64,000 bases of DNA from Acanthornis magna (Eukaryota > Chordata > Aves > Passeriformes > Acanthizidae). This document shows positions 1 to 13,400 of this stretch, piece after piece. The notes under the pieces were generated by a model, which did no database searches, was not told the DNA's origin, and was given only the letters and a program-made list of their open reading frames with translations. Each line of letters opens with the position of its first letter. Positions within the stretch are counted from its first letter, which is position 1. The stretch is from contig JAWUZG010000036.1 in the NCBI GenBank assembly GCA_036785705.1, forward strand, positions 17,231,501-17,295,500, read 5' to 3'. The translations under genes and the position numbers were made by a program.

Positions 1-3000
1 ATTATTCTGATCAGCTCTTGATAAAGATCTAGACAGAGTTTTCCAGTTGCTAAAGCATTTTGCTGGCTTGTGCATGATGGCTTACACAATAAGAGTTGAC
101 AGCAGCTATGCTGATTAACATACTGGCTTTATAATTTTAATGAAATAAGGGGCATTGACCCAGATCATTATTACTACCTTTAGCTCTTAAATGTTAGCAT
201 TAGTGTTACTTACTACTGGGTAGTAGTTATAGCTGAACAGAACTGCCTGCTTGCTGCTTTTGAAAGGTAAATTGAACTGTGCCCCTTTGTTCCAAGGCAG
301 AGCTCAGCTTTTGGTGCAGAGCAATTCTTGGCAGGTAACTTGCCTCCTTTCTAAAGGAGAAAAGGCTAAGGGGAGCTATAGTTTTGCAGAAGGAAAAAAG
401 AAAAACTTGGGATGCTAAATCACACAGACATTTGGTAAGTTGTGTGCAGTATATTGAATATTAGTAAATCAAGGGCAGATTCCAGTCCTTTCTTTGCTGA
501 GTGGAAAGCCTTCCTACAGCTGTATTCAGAGAAAAGCATTCAGTGCTGCCTTAACTTCTGCTGCTTTTCAGCCATTGTAGGAATATACTCTGTAGTTTGC
601 AGTGTTGTAGAAACTATAAATTATGTAGCTTCTGTCACTGCAGTATTCTAGCACAGTATTTTGTTTACCCATAGCTATTCCTTTGAAATGCAGAGTTTCT
701 TCATGCTGTTCTTTGTTGTTCTAAGATGACATTTACAATTACAAAAAATAATTAGTATTCAAACATTGTTTTAGGTCTAAGAGACAGTTTGTAATTCTCT
801 CTCTGAAAAGAGGGTACTACTGTACCTTTAGTGAGAGCGGCCACTTTTGGTTGTGGTAAAGTACAACTGAAGTGGGGACAGTGACATTTGATCTTTAAGT
901 TGTAAGATGTTCTTCCTGAAAGTGAGTGATGGGTTTGTTGGTTTTTCTTATCCTAGGATTAGTAAGAAAGCACTAGTTCTTTGCCGAGTCCATTGTTCTG
1001 AGGCTTGAAGTCTTACTGCTGTTCTCCTCACATTTGCAAGATGACATTTAGCTCAGAAAGGGAAAGAAAATAAAGAGGTGCAGAGCAGATAGGAGTCTGA
1101 TGGATAAGCTCCTATAGCAACAGTTTCAATCTTGGTCAATAATAAGTATATTATACTTGTTTGGAAAAGGATATTGGGCCAAGACTGTTTTGAAATGTGC
1201 TTTTATGAAATCTCTTTCTAACTTGAAGTATTTTCCAGATAGTTCGCAACTGTTTCAACTTGCCATTTACCAGCTGATGCTGCCTGATAACAAGCTGGTG
1301 AAGAATTTTCTGTGAACTGTCTTAAAACCTGAAACTTTATGAAATCAGTATTTTTCTTAGTTCTGTATTACAGACTTTGACAAGAATGGAATTGCTGGCA
1401 CAAACTAGACAGCTTTGTTTGCTCTGAAATAGCGAACAAAGCTGGACACATTTCAGCCAAAAACCCTGAGCTGTGTCCTTGTTCACTGATACTAGGTAAA
1501 GATCTTGAAAGTCTTGTCTGTGTTTCATGTGGTTAACTCTTATTATGGAGGAAAGTTAGAATGATTTCTGTGAAGCGAGAATAGCTGTCTAACAGACAAA
1601 AATACATTGCATACTAATGCTAAAAATCACTACAAATACTTAGAAAAAAACCTTCCTGCTATGTTGGTTAGAAAACTGGGTCATCTGTGTGTTTCATTAC
1701 TGTGGTTTGATTTATATTGCCTAATCGCAGCTAGATTTTCAGGGCTTTAGAAATGTTCATTCCATTAGGAAAAGCAGTAGTTCTTTGTTTAAAGAAGAAA
1801 AATTTCTGGTGAGAGGTAAGAAAGTCTGTAAATACACACACCTGTTTTGTGTCTCTACATCTTCACAAAATTTTCACTGAAATACAAGTGTGTGTTGTAT
1901 CATAATCAGAGCTTTTGGCTGGAAACAGTTTGAGTCATTGAATAAAATGCAGCATACACTGAAGCTGGATTCCTCAGTACAATCTGTTTTGTTTGTTTCA
2001 TTTTAATTATTTTTTTTAGGGAAGAGTGGCTGCACATTAATTCTTCAATAGGAGTGGGAAAATATTTGATAAATTTGATAAAGAGACTTGGCAGGATTTA
2101 ATTTTATAACAAAACATGGCTTGAAAGTTTGAGGGTGTGAATCATATCTTAGTTTCTCTTTTTTGTTTAAATTACTTATTTAGAAAACAAACTAGAAGAG
2201 TTTGCTTGAGGGCAGTGTAGGATAGGATGGACAGAAAAATGTTGGTCAAGTTTATGCCGGTGTGAATTTTCATTAAATTTTGATGTGTTGAGTTGTGTAT
2301 CTCATTTATGCTGTCAGACTTTGTGGACAATGTCTCCTCAAAGGTGTTGGGCATTAATGCCAGCCCAAGCCTTAGCTCCCTGTTTTGGCTTTGTGATAAC
2401 ATATGAACAGCACTAGGAGGAGGCAATGCAGTGGCCTGACCAGTGCTGCTGAGCATCAAGGACTGTCTCCAGCGCATGAAAGTGGTGATTTATGATCTGG
2501 GCTCTTCTGCAGCAGTCTTATTTGGTATGCTGTCGTTGTGCATATTTATGTTAGAGCAGCAAATCTGTTTTGTTGTGTACAGTTCCTCTGCAGATATCAG
2601 AAATGAAATTGTGAGAAAAGAGAAATTTTTAGATCATCTTACTTCTGTAAACTTCCTGGTTGTTTGTATTAATTTTGAAGGAGACATCTGGAAACCTTGG
2701 CTCCAGAAATGTTAAAACTCAGCAGGCAGCTATTAGTAAACATACAGGGGAACATCTGCAGCAGCTGCAGCACGGCTTTCTGTGCCTCTCCTCAAGACCT
2801 AGCTTCAATGACAACTTCTCTTACAAGCTATCTATTAAGACTTTGATGTAACAGAGAAGAGAAGCAGATGTAAGATATGATCCTTCTGAGTTACTAGTGG
2901 GTATTACAAAACAACAGAGATGCAAGTGGCTTAGCAGCTGTTTCCAGTTAGCCATGACTTCTTGTGTAACTTGGTGGTGATGCTTTAATCCAGGCATGGA

Positions 3001-3121
3001 AGAGTATGGGTTTCTCTTCCACTAATACAATGTAAATATTTGCAAAGGAGAAAAACAATTATGCAGAGCATTATTCAGCAAGGTTGTGGGTCCTAAACAT
3101 AGAATCACACTGATTATCTTT

Positions 3122-3136
3122 AAAAAAAAAAAAAAA
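3122..3136. repeat. Poly(A) tract
   Basis: A run of 15 A. No retroposed sequence is recognisable in front of it, so it is listed only as a simple repeat. Confidence 0.8.
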
Positions 3137-4429
3137 TTTTGAAAATTGAAAATTTGGTAAGGCTACGTGATTACATCTACTATCTTCGTTGTCTTTTTCA
3201 GGCCATTAATATGTTTATATTTGATTATTTCATCCAGTTGAATGCTTTCTGTTTTCGCCATACATTCTCCCATCTTCAGATAACGCATAACATGTTTCCT
3301 TGATTTGTCTTGTTTTCTCATTAGTTTGTCATAATTTTCCTTTGTTCTTCCAATGCCAGCCAAAATGGAGACATTTGCTTTTTTATTTATAGTTAAACAT
3401 TGTGGATCTCAACAAACGTGGAAGGGAGGAACAACCAACAGGACAGGCAGGCCGAGTGGTGGGGTGAACTTCTGCAGCTGCTCCAGCCAGAGAGCATTCA
3501 TGCGATGAGTTTTGCAAAAGCTCAGGTCTGCCAGTAGCAGCAGAGCTTTTGTGTGGAGAAAAAGGCACTTGATTACAAAGAACTGACACCTTTGCACAGA
3601 GACTGAGAAAGTTTATTGCTGGTTTTCTAGAAGTCAACGCAGAATCTCTCTGAAAGAGGAGATAGTGCAGTGGAAGTTTGTCTCTTCTAGAGGTGTGTTG
3701 GTAGCAAGACAGATGGGTATCTGTGACAAGGTGTTAAGAGCATGCACTGGCAGAACATTACTACTTGCTTTGTCTTGCTACCATTGTGGTTCAGTGGTCC
3801 ATTTTATGATTATTTTGGTAGACCAGCATCAAGTACACCCCTACAGAAGGGTATGGTAACTTGTATGGTCTTGTTTTGTTGAGGACCTCTGAACTGGAAC
3901 TGCATTATGCTGCTTTATTTATTCATTACAATGTTCTCATACTAGCTATTGAAGCAGCTTTGATGAACATGGCAGATCTCTTCCTTTTGTCAGGACTGAC
4001 TCTTGGGCTTTAAATTCAGTTTTAATCAACCTGTGAAACAGCATAAGGAAAATTTAAATTAAGCTTTCATCCTTCCTGCTTAAACAGAAACTTCCTACTT
4101 AAAACAGAAATCTGACTTCAGCCATCAGCTTCTTGTGTTAGGAATTGTCTTTGACGTGCCAAAAGATTTTATTAAAAGATATCAAAAGTTTTCCCTTGCT
4201 CTTAGGATAATAGCAACAACAGTGACAAATGGAGAGCCTGTAGATTGCCTGTCATGGGGGAGGCGTCAGTGACAGGGGAGGGAGAGGTAAATAAAAGTAT
4301 CCTTTCTTTTTTCTTTGCCAAATATTATTACTCTATAGAAAGAAGCTGGACAGAAATGGAAAAGTATGAATTAAAATTGCAATGAAACAGAACAGGAAAA
4401 TCAATTCAACCCATACCTGAGAAGCTTAA

Positions 4430-4452
4430 TTTTTTTTTTTTTTTTTTTTTTT
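4430..4452. repeat. Poly(T) tract, T23
   Basis: Uninterrupted run of 23 T. It could be the reverse-strand tail of an old retroposed copy, but the flank to the left (on the - strand, the body) is not a family I recognise and no target-site duplication is obvious. Confidence 0.85.
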
Positions 4453-7400
4453 GAGGACAACTACAAACAGAGTGAATTACTGTTGAGCTTACAGGTCATT
4501 AAAAGGTTCTTTTCAATTAATAAGGTGTATCATAGCTGAATATCATTTACTATACTGGAAAGGAAATTTTTTTCAAACTGCTGTACATATTCTTCATATG
4601 TGATTTTTTTTTAACTCTGTGGGATTAGAGAGTGTATTTTCTCTCTATGTTCTAATGTAAGTAGTGCAGTACTCTTGGCAGAATTGGATACATTTTGAAT
4701 ATTATTTTCAAATCTGTTTCAAACACTTGTCAGCTCTAGCTGATGGCTGCAGTTGAAGAATAATGGGTTGTTTTCAACTTTGTGAATGGTGTTTTTCAGA
4801 AAGCGAATCTTAGAAGCATTGAAATTCAGCTTGCAAGAGCTTTTCATAGCAAGAAGAACTTTTGCCTCAAAAGGGTTGTTTGTATTTTGGGTTCTTTTTA
4901 AGTAGCCCACTATAGTCTTTAATCCTGCAATACAGGGATTCATTGCTGTGGACACAAAACCCAAGCACATTTGTATGTTTATTATGTAGTTTATTATGTA
5001 AAGAGAATTAACAAAGAAGCATATTCTTTTAGTCTGCTATGTGAATGATGTTTGCATTACAGAAATGAAAGTAAGGAAGGCTGTTGTACTTTCTTTACTG
5101 TCAGAGGCTTCTGTCAAGGAGAGGGAGGTGGCTGGCTGAGAAAATATCCCAAACAGACTGTGAAAACCTTCAGTTAGGATGTTACTGTGTTTGGGTGTGC
5201 TAATGTATTAACCTGGAACTTCAGGCATCACATGGCAGCTTAACCCACCTCAGAACATTTCCCATATTGCCAGACACTTTGCACACTTCTTGCCAATTAG
5301 CTCTATCCCGCACAAGCCCCTTTATTTCTTTCAAGGTTTTTTTGCTAATTTGATTCTTCACCCTCTATTGCACTGAGGAAGGCCCTGAAGGGCTGACTTC
5401 TGTCTTTTGCCTGGGTGACTGAAACTGGAATTGTGTTAGAAAACCTTAACATGTGGCTTAAGAGAATATTCCATCAATAACTGCTTTTTTCCCATTTTGG
5501 TATTCTATTTTCAATCTCCATGGCTAAATCAGTGCTAAAAGCTTTTACAAAATCTGCCTGGCAGTGTAATTTATGATTAGATCTGAGGGGTGAAGGCTAA
5601 CTCAGCAGTGTATTTCACATAAACAAGTGCTTGAAGTTGTGGGTTGGAAAGGCAATTTCTCTGGCACACAGGCAATGTATGACATTTTCAAAGCCTAGAC
5701 AAACTGAGACAATGCAAAAAAAATCAAAGGAGGGAATATTTCATGCTCTGACTTGTAATTTTAATTGTTTTGGGGTTTTTGTTGTTCTCACATGCCAAGT
5801 TACCAGCAAAAGCTTGTTATTCTTTTACCTACATTTGAAGGATCTTGTGTAATGCGTCTAAATCCAACTTCCTAAAGAGAAATGCTTGCTTTTGGACTGT
5901 CAGAACTCTTTTAGGAACAAGCAGCATGGTGTAATAAACAGGTTAAACCCAAATCCATGTCAGATACTTCTTTGACAGGTTTGAAATCTAAGAAATGGCT
6001 GAATGTGCTCCTCCCTATAAAGTATTCTGGGAAGTGGGTTGAACAGGTTAAATCCAGCTTCGGCAGGATTGCGTGTAAATTCTTACACAACTTGCAAATC
6101 TATATTCAGTATTGTTAGATTATGTTTAAAACCTGTTTTGTCATTAACAAGTACATTCATTTTCCCCATGAAGAATTGGTCTATTCAACCATGAATACTT
6201 GGTTGTCTAATTGTCCTGGACACTCTCAGGAAAAGCATGGACCAAAAGGAATGTTCTGCTAAATTTACGTGTCCTTCCCTCTCTGACCTCCAATTTCTTT
6301 GTTGAAATATGTTGCTAGAATTTCAATTTTTGAATCAACCTTCTGGGCATCTGGTTTAGAATATGGCAGGACTTCCAAACTACCCAGGAAACAGTTTCAT
6401 AATAGCAAAATCTTGTCGTGACAAAATGCATCTGCTAATGAGTAATTAATGCTGAAAATAAATGGCAGTTGAACTAAATAGATCATTACTGTGTGAAACT
6501 GGAATCATGTGACAATCACATCTGAAATCTCTATTTTGTCCAAATAGACAGTCGAATAAGTATTTCAGACTCTTGAACTGAAGTAATCTTTTCTTATCCC
6601 TTTACTTCTCCATCTAACACTTTCAAGGGACTTCATTTATTTCTCAGCTCACATTAAAAACAATGGAGTTTTAGGTTGAAAATTACTGGGAAACTTACTT
6701 CAGATGTTCTACAAACAAATTCTGACTTTTGTCTCAAATAGATTTTTATTGTGTGTTTCACAGCTGGGTCCATAAATAAACTTGCATAGTGTGCAATTTA
6801 ATCAAACCTAATCTTTCCCCAGCACCCACAGGAACTGCCAGTGATACAAACATTTGGGAATTCTAATTGTATATGCAGTGTTACCTGAATCCTTTCATCT
6901 GTCTCAGAGAAATTCTATCCTGTCTGTTATCTGAAAACCAAATTACTGAAGTTAGTATCTGCTCTTCCTGAAAGGAAAAAGGAAGATGTTGGGAGTTTTT
7001 AATACCAGTTCATGAATGCCTTTATTATTTGGTGGAAGCTTTCTTTAGTCTTGTTGCTTTCTTTACTATGTGTGGTTACAGACATCTTACAGATGTACTT
7101 TTTTTTTTTCTATGTGATACACACTTGTAAGGTTTATTAACTAAATATTTATTGCAGTTGGAATGTTTAGATATAAATATTAATATTGATTATTTACAAC
7201 TCTGAGAGGACACATTTTGCATTTAGGATTAGTATACTCAACTACCATGAGTGAGTGTAAAGGTGCTTTCAATTAAGCATGTAATATTAAAGGCACTTGG
7301 CAGTCTAGAAAGAGATGGAGTTTCTCAAAAAGTGTCTTCCACCTTCCCAGAGCCCAGAGAAGCCTCCAACAGAGGCTGTCACTAATCCTGTGTTGGGAAG

Positions 7401-10400
7401 TCATATCTGATGTTCTGATTTCAAAAGCATCCTGCAATAAATCAATATACTGAAGATAAGAACAACAGGCTGGAACAAAGTGGATTGCTGGAACTGGATA
7501 AGTAAACCAACTGGAAGCTCATTCTTTGAGAGTTTACTTGGACAATGTGTGCATATTTAGTTTTTTTATGTGCATGTGTAGCTGTAGTTTCTAACTGTTG
7601 AGCTCCCATGAGGAAATGAGCTTTGAGACACGACTTGGAGGATAGTCATGGTAGATGAGGTCAGGAAGAGAGCTCAAGCCAAAAAAGCCCTGTACGCAGC
7701 ACAAGAAGAATGTGATGCAATAATCTTTGATTCTTGCTGCAGACTGCTCAGTGTGTGGTGGGGTTTTGGTTGCTTTTCCTTTTTTTCCCAAGTGCTCAAG
7801 TCTTACCCGTCAGCTGGTGTGATGAGTGGTGCTGCTCTGTAGCTGGAGAGTGCTGTGGCAAAGCCCTGCCCTGCTTCAGGACACTGCATGCTGCAGATCT
7901 GTGATGCACACCCAGCTCTGTCCAGAAGGATGTGGGGTGGGGAGAGGCCAGAGCCAGATTTGTCTGTCTGTGAAGTCAGGATTGAACTGCAGGGAATCAT
8001 TTGGAAAGCTGAGCTGGTCATGTCTTCCTGCATGCTGAGGATAATCAGCAGCTTCACAACCACAAGCAGCATCCTGGCTCCGAGCCCATGGCTTGAAGAA
8101 AGCTGTTCTCCCCAGGTCTCTCTGAAACTTTGGGGGGTTTTACCTAGCAGTCTCCGAGGGGTGTCTTGGGGACCGCAGTGTTCTTGTGTGACTCCCTCTG
8201 GTGAGAGCAGCCCACCTGCTCAGTGTCAGAGGCAAACAAAGGCTGGGCTCTTCAGTGCAGGGGCAGAAGTGCTGCTTCTCAGGCCACTTGCTGCTGTAGT
8301 TTTCAAACACAAGTATTGCAACTCAGAGCTGGATCACCTGACCCCTTTTTTGAGGTGGGTTTAAATGCTTATTTATTTATTTAAACTTCAAGAATTGTCA
8401 GGATTTGGTGTTGTGGTGGGCTCGGCAGGCTGTTATGTAGGAAAAAATGGGTAGAAAGAGAGCTCTTCAAAACTTTGGAGTGTCGTGTCTGAACATGGGT
8501 GCAATTGTATTGTGGGTAAAGGAGGAAGAACTTACCATGAAAACAGAAGCATTATTTTTCTAGTTTGAATCTTGAAGTGGGTGGGCTGCCCCTGGATACA
8601 ATTGGACCAGTGTGACTGAACTACAGAAAAATAAGAGTGACTGCATAAAACTATATTGTTTTCCAACCACATAGATATGAGCTAAACAATAAAGATGAGT
8701 TCTTTGTGGGTAATATACTGCACACCAGCCTGTGAGTCACTGAAGCATTGCTAAAGTGAAATAATTCCAGCATGTGACTTGACTTGTGACTGTGAAGGAA
8801 GAAATATCAATGGTTTTGTCATGTCTTCTGGAAGAAGCTTCTTTTTCTAGGGGCCCTAGTCAATGGGGAGGTTTAAGCAATTGTTATGTCACACTGTAAT
8901 TTTTGTAATGATGTCCTTCAGCTTGTGATGGTGAAGGCCTTTATCTGAAAAGAAGGGGGAGGTCTTACTTTCCTCCAGCCTGCTCCCTGGGGTGTGGTCC
9001 TACTGCCAGCTGGGGTGCTTCTCATCTTCTCTGTGAGCCAGTTCGCCTTGCTCACTGAGAAAATGCCCATGTGCTTCTCTCTGGTTTTCTTTTCTACCCT
9101 TCTCTTCTGGATTAACTTTTTGCTGGGTTGTCAGATTCAGTCGCTTCATGGAGGAATCCAGTGTCTACCAGACCAGTAAAGGGAAGAAGGAGAAAAATGT
9201 GTCAGGGAATGGGAAGAAAAAGATCATGTTTGGTCTCCAAGGAGTCCTTGTTAGGCTGGCTCCACTGTAGCATCTAAGTTCACTCTTCACAGTATGTGTG
9301 TGAACATTGTAAAACAGATGCAGAACAAGGGTCCTTTGAGAATGCTGTCATGCAGAGTTTTAAAATGTAAGGAAATGCCAGACTTGTGCAAAATAAAGTC
9401 TGCACACTACTGGGTGCTTTTCATCTGCTCCTGTTAACACCCATTCGCTGTCCCTGAGTAAGCTGGTTGGAGTGCCTCCTGGAGAGACCTTATCTGTTTC
9501 TTCATCAGCGAATTCAGTCTCTCTGATCCAGACTCTCCATCTTCTTCCAGCTCACTTCATTCCTTCATCCCACCCAGACTCCAGATGTGGTGTGGTTGTT
9601 GTTATTTATTTTAGTGTGCTTGGTGGGTTGTTTTTTCGGGTTTAGTTTTTAAAGTTCTTTCACTGTTTCCTTCTAAAGCAGCCCCCCAGCACGACCCTTT
9701 GCACAGCTCAGTCACTGGCAGGAGAAGGAAAAGCACGCTCTGTCTTCAGCTTTGATTTCAGCTCTGATCTGACGTGGTGCATGGCTGATTGAAATCACAT
9801 GTTGTCCCCCAGGGAAGGTAACTGCTCTGCTGGTCTGGTCAGGACTCCAGCTTGACAGAAAGATGTGCAAAGTGAGGATGCAGACTGTGGAAGTTTGAGT
9901 CCCTGAGCAAACCTGGAAAAGGCTTCTACCTGCCAATCACAGTAGATGTGCACCCCTCAGTGTCGTGAACAATCTGATGGACTAGATTTTATCAACTCTT
10001 ACAAATCTTTCCTTCTCGAATAAAAGGTCTCCAAAATCATTTAATAATGAGAAATGTATTCATTTTCTCGAACATCTGAACTGTCTGGCTGAAACTTGTA
10101 CAAAAAAATTCAGCCTCAGGCAGGCATCTGGTGTGGAAAGTTTCAGCCCAAACTGCTATTTTGGCAAAGTTGTAAGCAATGAAAATACATTTTAAGAGTG
10201 GAAAGTGTTGAACAATCTCTATACTAAGGCAGAACTTACATTTTGGTGGATAAAGGGAGCCCGTGATGGAGTTGGAGGCTGAACTGCAACAACTTTCATT
10301 CCTCTTTCCTGTAAGGGATGCCCTTACCCAACTTGAAATTCTCCAACAGCAACTGTGTCAGCTGAACATTTTTCTAACACTTAAAAAGTTGCTTTATGCA

Positions 10401-13400
10401 GCCTTAGCTGTTACCAAAGGGAATGTGGCAAAGCTCTGAGCGAAAATCACTAAAATTTGAGAAAAAAGTAACCTTGGATTGTGATGGCATACAAAGGTTT
10501 TCTTTCAGGTTCCTGCAGCACACTGCAGATGTCGACAGGAAGCCAAGCAGTAGATTTTGTTGTGGGATCCAGTTTTATAATCAGTTCTGGACCATTTGAG
10601 CATATGCATCACCTGGGCTGGAAGTTACTGCAAACCCCCTTGGGTGTCTTGCATCTGCATCCCAGAGGAGGTGTTCGAGAAACACAGCAACTGCCCTGCA
10701 CATCCTGTTTTGATTTGGTTGATTTATTGTCCTTTAATTTATAGCCTGGCCATGTGAAGGGCATGAATCTCAAGTTTGAGTGATTGCACTGTAAAAGAAA
10801 GCTCTTTTCAGTTCACCCTGAAATTCTTACCACATTTCTGTCCAGCCATGCAAGCTTGCCCCAGCCACAGCTGCTCTCATAGCTCTTGCTGAAACTTGAA
10901 ACTGGAAGAAAGGTAGAGAAAATCTTTACACCGGTTTTTTTAATGGTAACCCTACACAGGATTTTTTCTGTTCTATTCTGTTTTCTTATGGCGGTATTCA
11001 GTGCTGCAGTGGTTTTTACAACTACCCTAATAGGCTTCTGTTTTTTGTTTAAGGTCAAAATTGTTTGTTGGACAAGACATTAATCTATGAAGGGTTTATG
11101 CACTGACTGTGAAGTAGAACTCTGCTTCTAGGATCCTGGTTATATTGCTTCAGTTAATGACATATCTTCTCTTTCAAACGAGTTAAGGCTTCTTGGGTCT
11201 TCCCTCCTGTCACATTTTTAAGATGTCTGGCTATCCTTGTTGCTGTCCTCTGATCTCTCTTGCCTGGTGTACCTCTTTTGCTGAAATGTAAAGCAAAAAG
11301 CTGGATGCATTGGAAGTGCATGGAATCACTTCTTTCTGTGTCATGGTAGGAGTACTAATGCATCTTTGAATTAGAACATTTTAGTTTTGCTTTTGTCATC
11401 TTGTCATTCTTTTGACTCCTACTCAGTTGTGACCCATTTTACAGTCACTTCCTTTTCAATAGTACTGCTAGCTGTTCTTCAGTCTGTATTTTTATAGTTC
11501 TCTTTCTTGCTACTTGCCCTCACTGAATGCTATCTTTTTTGATTTCATGCTACTTCGTGTTGAACTTTTAGGAAATAACTGAGTAGAGTTTTGCTGTGTC
11601 CAGATTCCTGGATGCTTCAAGTGTTTTTAAAAAATAGAAACAAAACTTCATTCACCATCCTGTGTCTGACAGGGATAAAATGGAACAGTTTTGATGTAGG
11701 GTTCATTCTAATCCCATCCCCCTGTTACACACACATCTCCCCCCAGCCCCCCTTTTTTTTTCCATTGCCAGAAACATTCCAGATATCTCTGTCTGCATTT
11801 CTCTGGGCATCTGAGCACATACATACATTCTTGAGATATAGCAAAAGATTATCTCCTTCTCATGTACTATTTCTAGCTGAGAAAGCATCATATCTGTTTC
11901 AAAGTGTATCAGTATCCTTTTAGCCCTTTTCCTTTTCCTCAGTTAATCTCGTTGGTGTTAGTTAATTCATAGCCCTTTATATATACCAAGGCTTCAAGTT
12001 CATTGTGTTTATGATATGCAGTTACTGTAGGCAGATCCAATTACTGACTTCTATTTCAATAAATTGAATTCCTCTACATGAATGCCTCTTGAATTTCTCT
12101 ACTAAAGATCATGTCCACCATATAGTGAAAGGTTGTAAGGGTTACCTTTGATTTAATCAGTTTTAGCATACTTCTTTCCATTGTATTTTTCAAATGCAGT
12201 TTTGGAAAGCCCCTAATTTGTTTGTATTTTCTGATAACTGCTTGGTGGACTTAGTGTGAACTACTGTCTCAGCTCACAATTGGGCAACAAAGCACAACAA
12301 TTTTTTTTGCATAGGTAGTCTCCTAGTGTTAACAGCATATGTGCGCAATGTGAATATGTGTAACCATGGCTTTTAGTTGTGAAAAGGAAGAGCAAGCAAC
12401 CCTGTTTTCTGGGGAGGGATGGTGCTTAGCCTCGTTGGGTTCAAAATACTGAAGTCAGGATGTGTCAGAAATGCAGCGATGCAGTAATTCTCAACTAAGT
12501 TTCTCCATTACCTGTTTTCTTAAAGAAACTGTTTCCCAGTGATTTCATGTTGCATGTTTATTCTTCTGAACTTTTAAAAGGTCACTCATCATTTCAAGGG
12601 CTCTCTCAGATGATTAGTAATCAGAGTCTCACTTCCTGAATACCAGCCAGTCTAAGTGAAAACATAGTAACTGAGTCACTTTGTTATTTTGTTTCTAAGA
12701 TTACAGTTGTAGATGTATGTTAATTGTCAAAAGAAGCTTTTATTCCTGTGATCAAATAGCAAGGCAAGCCTCATGGAAATTATGAGTTCATAAACTGTTG
12801 GTGATTGAGTTAGAATTTTTAAATTGTACTGAGCATTTACAGTATCCTGTGAAATCTTCTTCTGCAGGAGGAAAAAAAAATCTATGCAAACATATTTACC
12901 ATTTCAAAAGTTTTGCTGTAATTGAGAAGTCTGATATGTCTACAGTCTTGGTGTTGTGTATTACTTTCTTCTGGGAACTGAATTCAGACAATGTCACTAA
13001 CCAGAGGGATTTGTGCCTTAATATTCTGGTGGGTACATGAAAGCATTTTACCAGCTCAAAGATCAGTATCATAGTCTGTATTTGTTTTGTGCTTTAAGCC
13101 ACAACTTTATTTTAACTAGGAGCTAAATAATATTAATCATGAATATATCTATACATCTGCAGAACATATCTAATGGATTTTTTCAAAGTAAAACAAAATA
13201 CACATCCCCATCACTCCACCTCAGAGAGCCTGAATTTTGTTGTTGGAAGCAAATGGGCCTCAATTTCTCACTTTCATTGCAGGCGGAAAAAGTGGGTGGG
13301 ATGTATTCTCAGTTTTCTCTCTGTCTCTGCATTTTTACAGAGCATCAGCTTGGCAGCATCCACAACAGTTTATGTGTAATGGAATAACACTTTCTCCCTG

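Noticed and set aside
4255..4310. G-rich stretch followed by ATAAAAG as a promoter
   Set aside because: Suggestive order, but no downstream exon with a convincing donor.
5640..5660. GGTTGGAAAGG-like string as a reverse CR1 3' end
   Set aside because: No further CR1 similarity on either side; a single short match is expected by chance.
7855..8364. 169-codon open frame as a protein gene
   Set aside because: No recognisable domain, low-complexity in places, competing open frames on the other strand, and no splice or promoter context; kept only as a low-interest observation.
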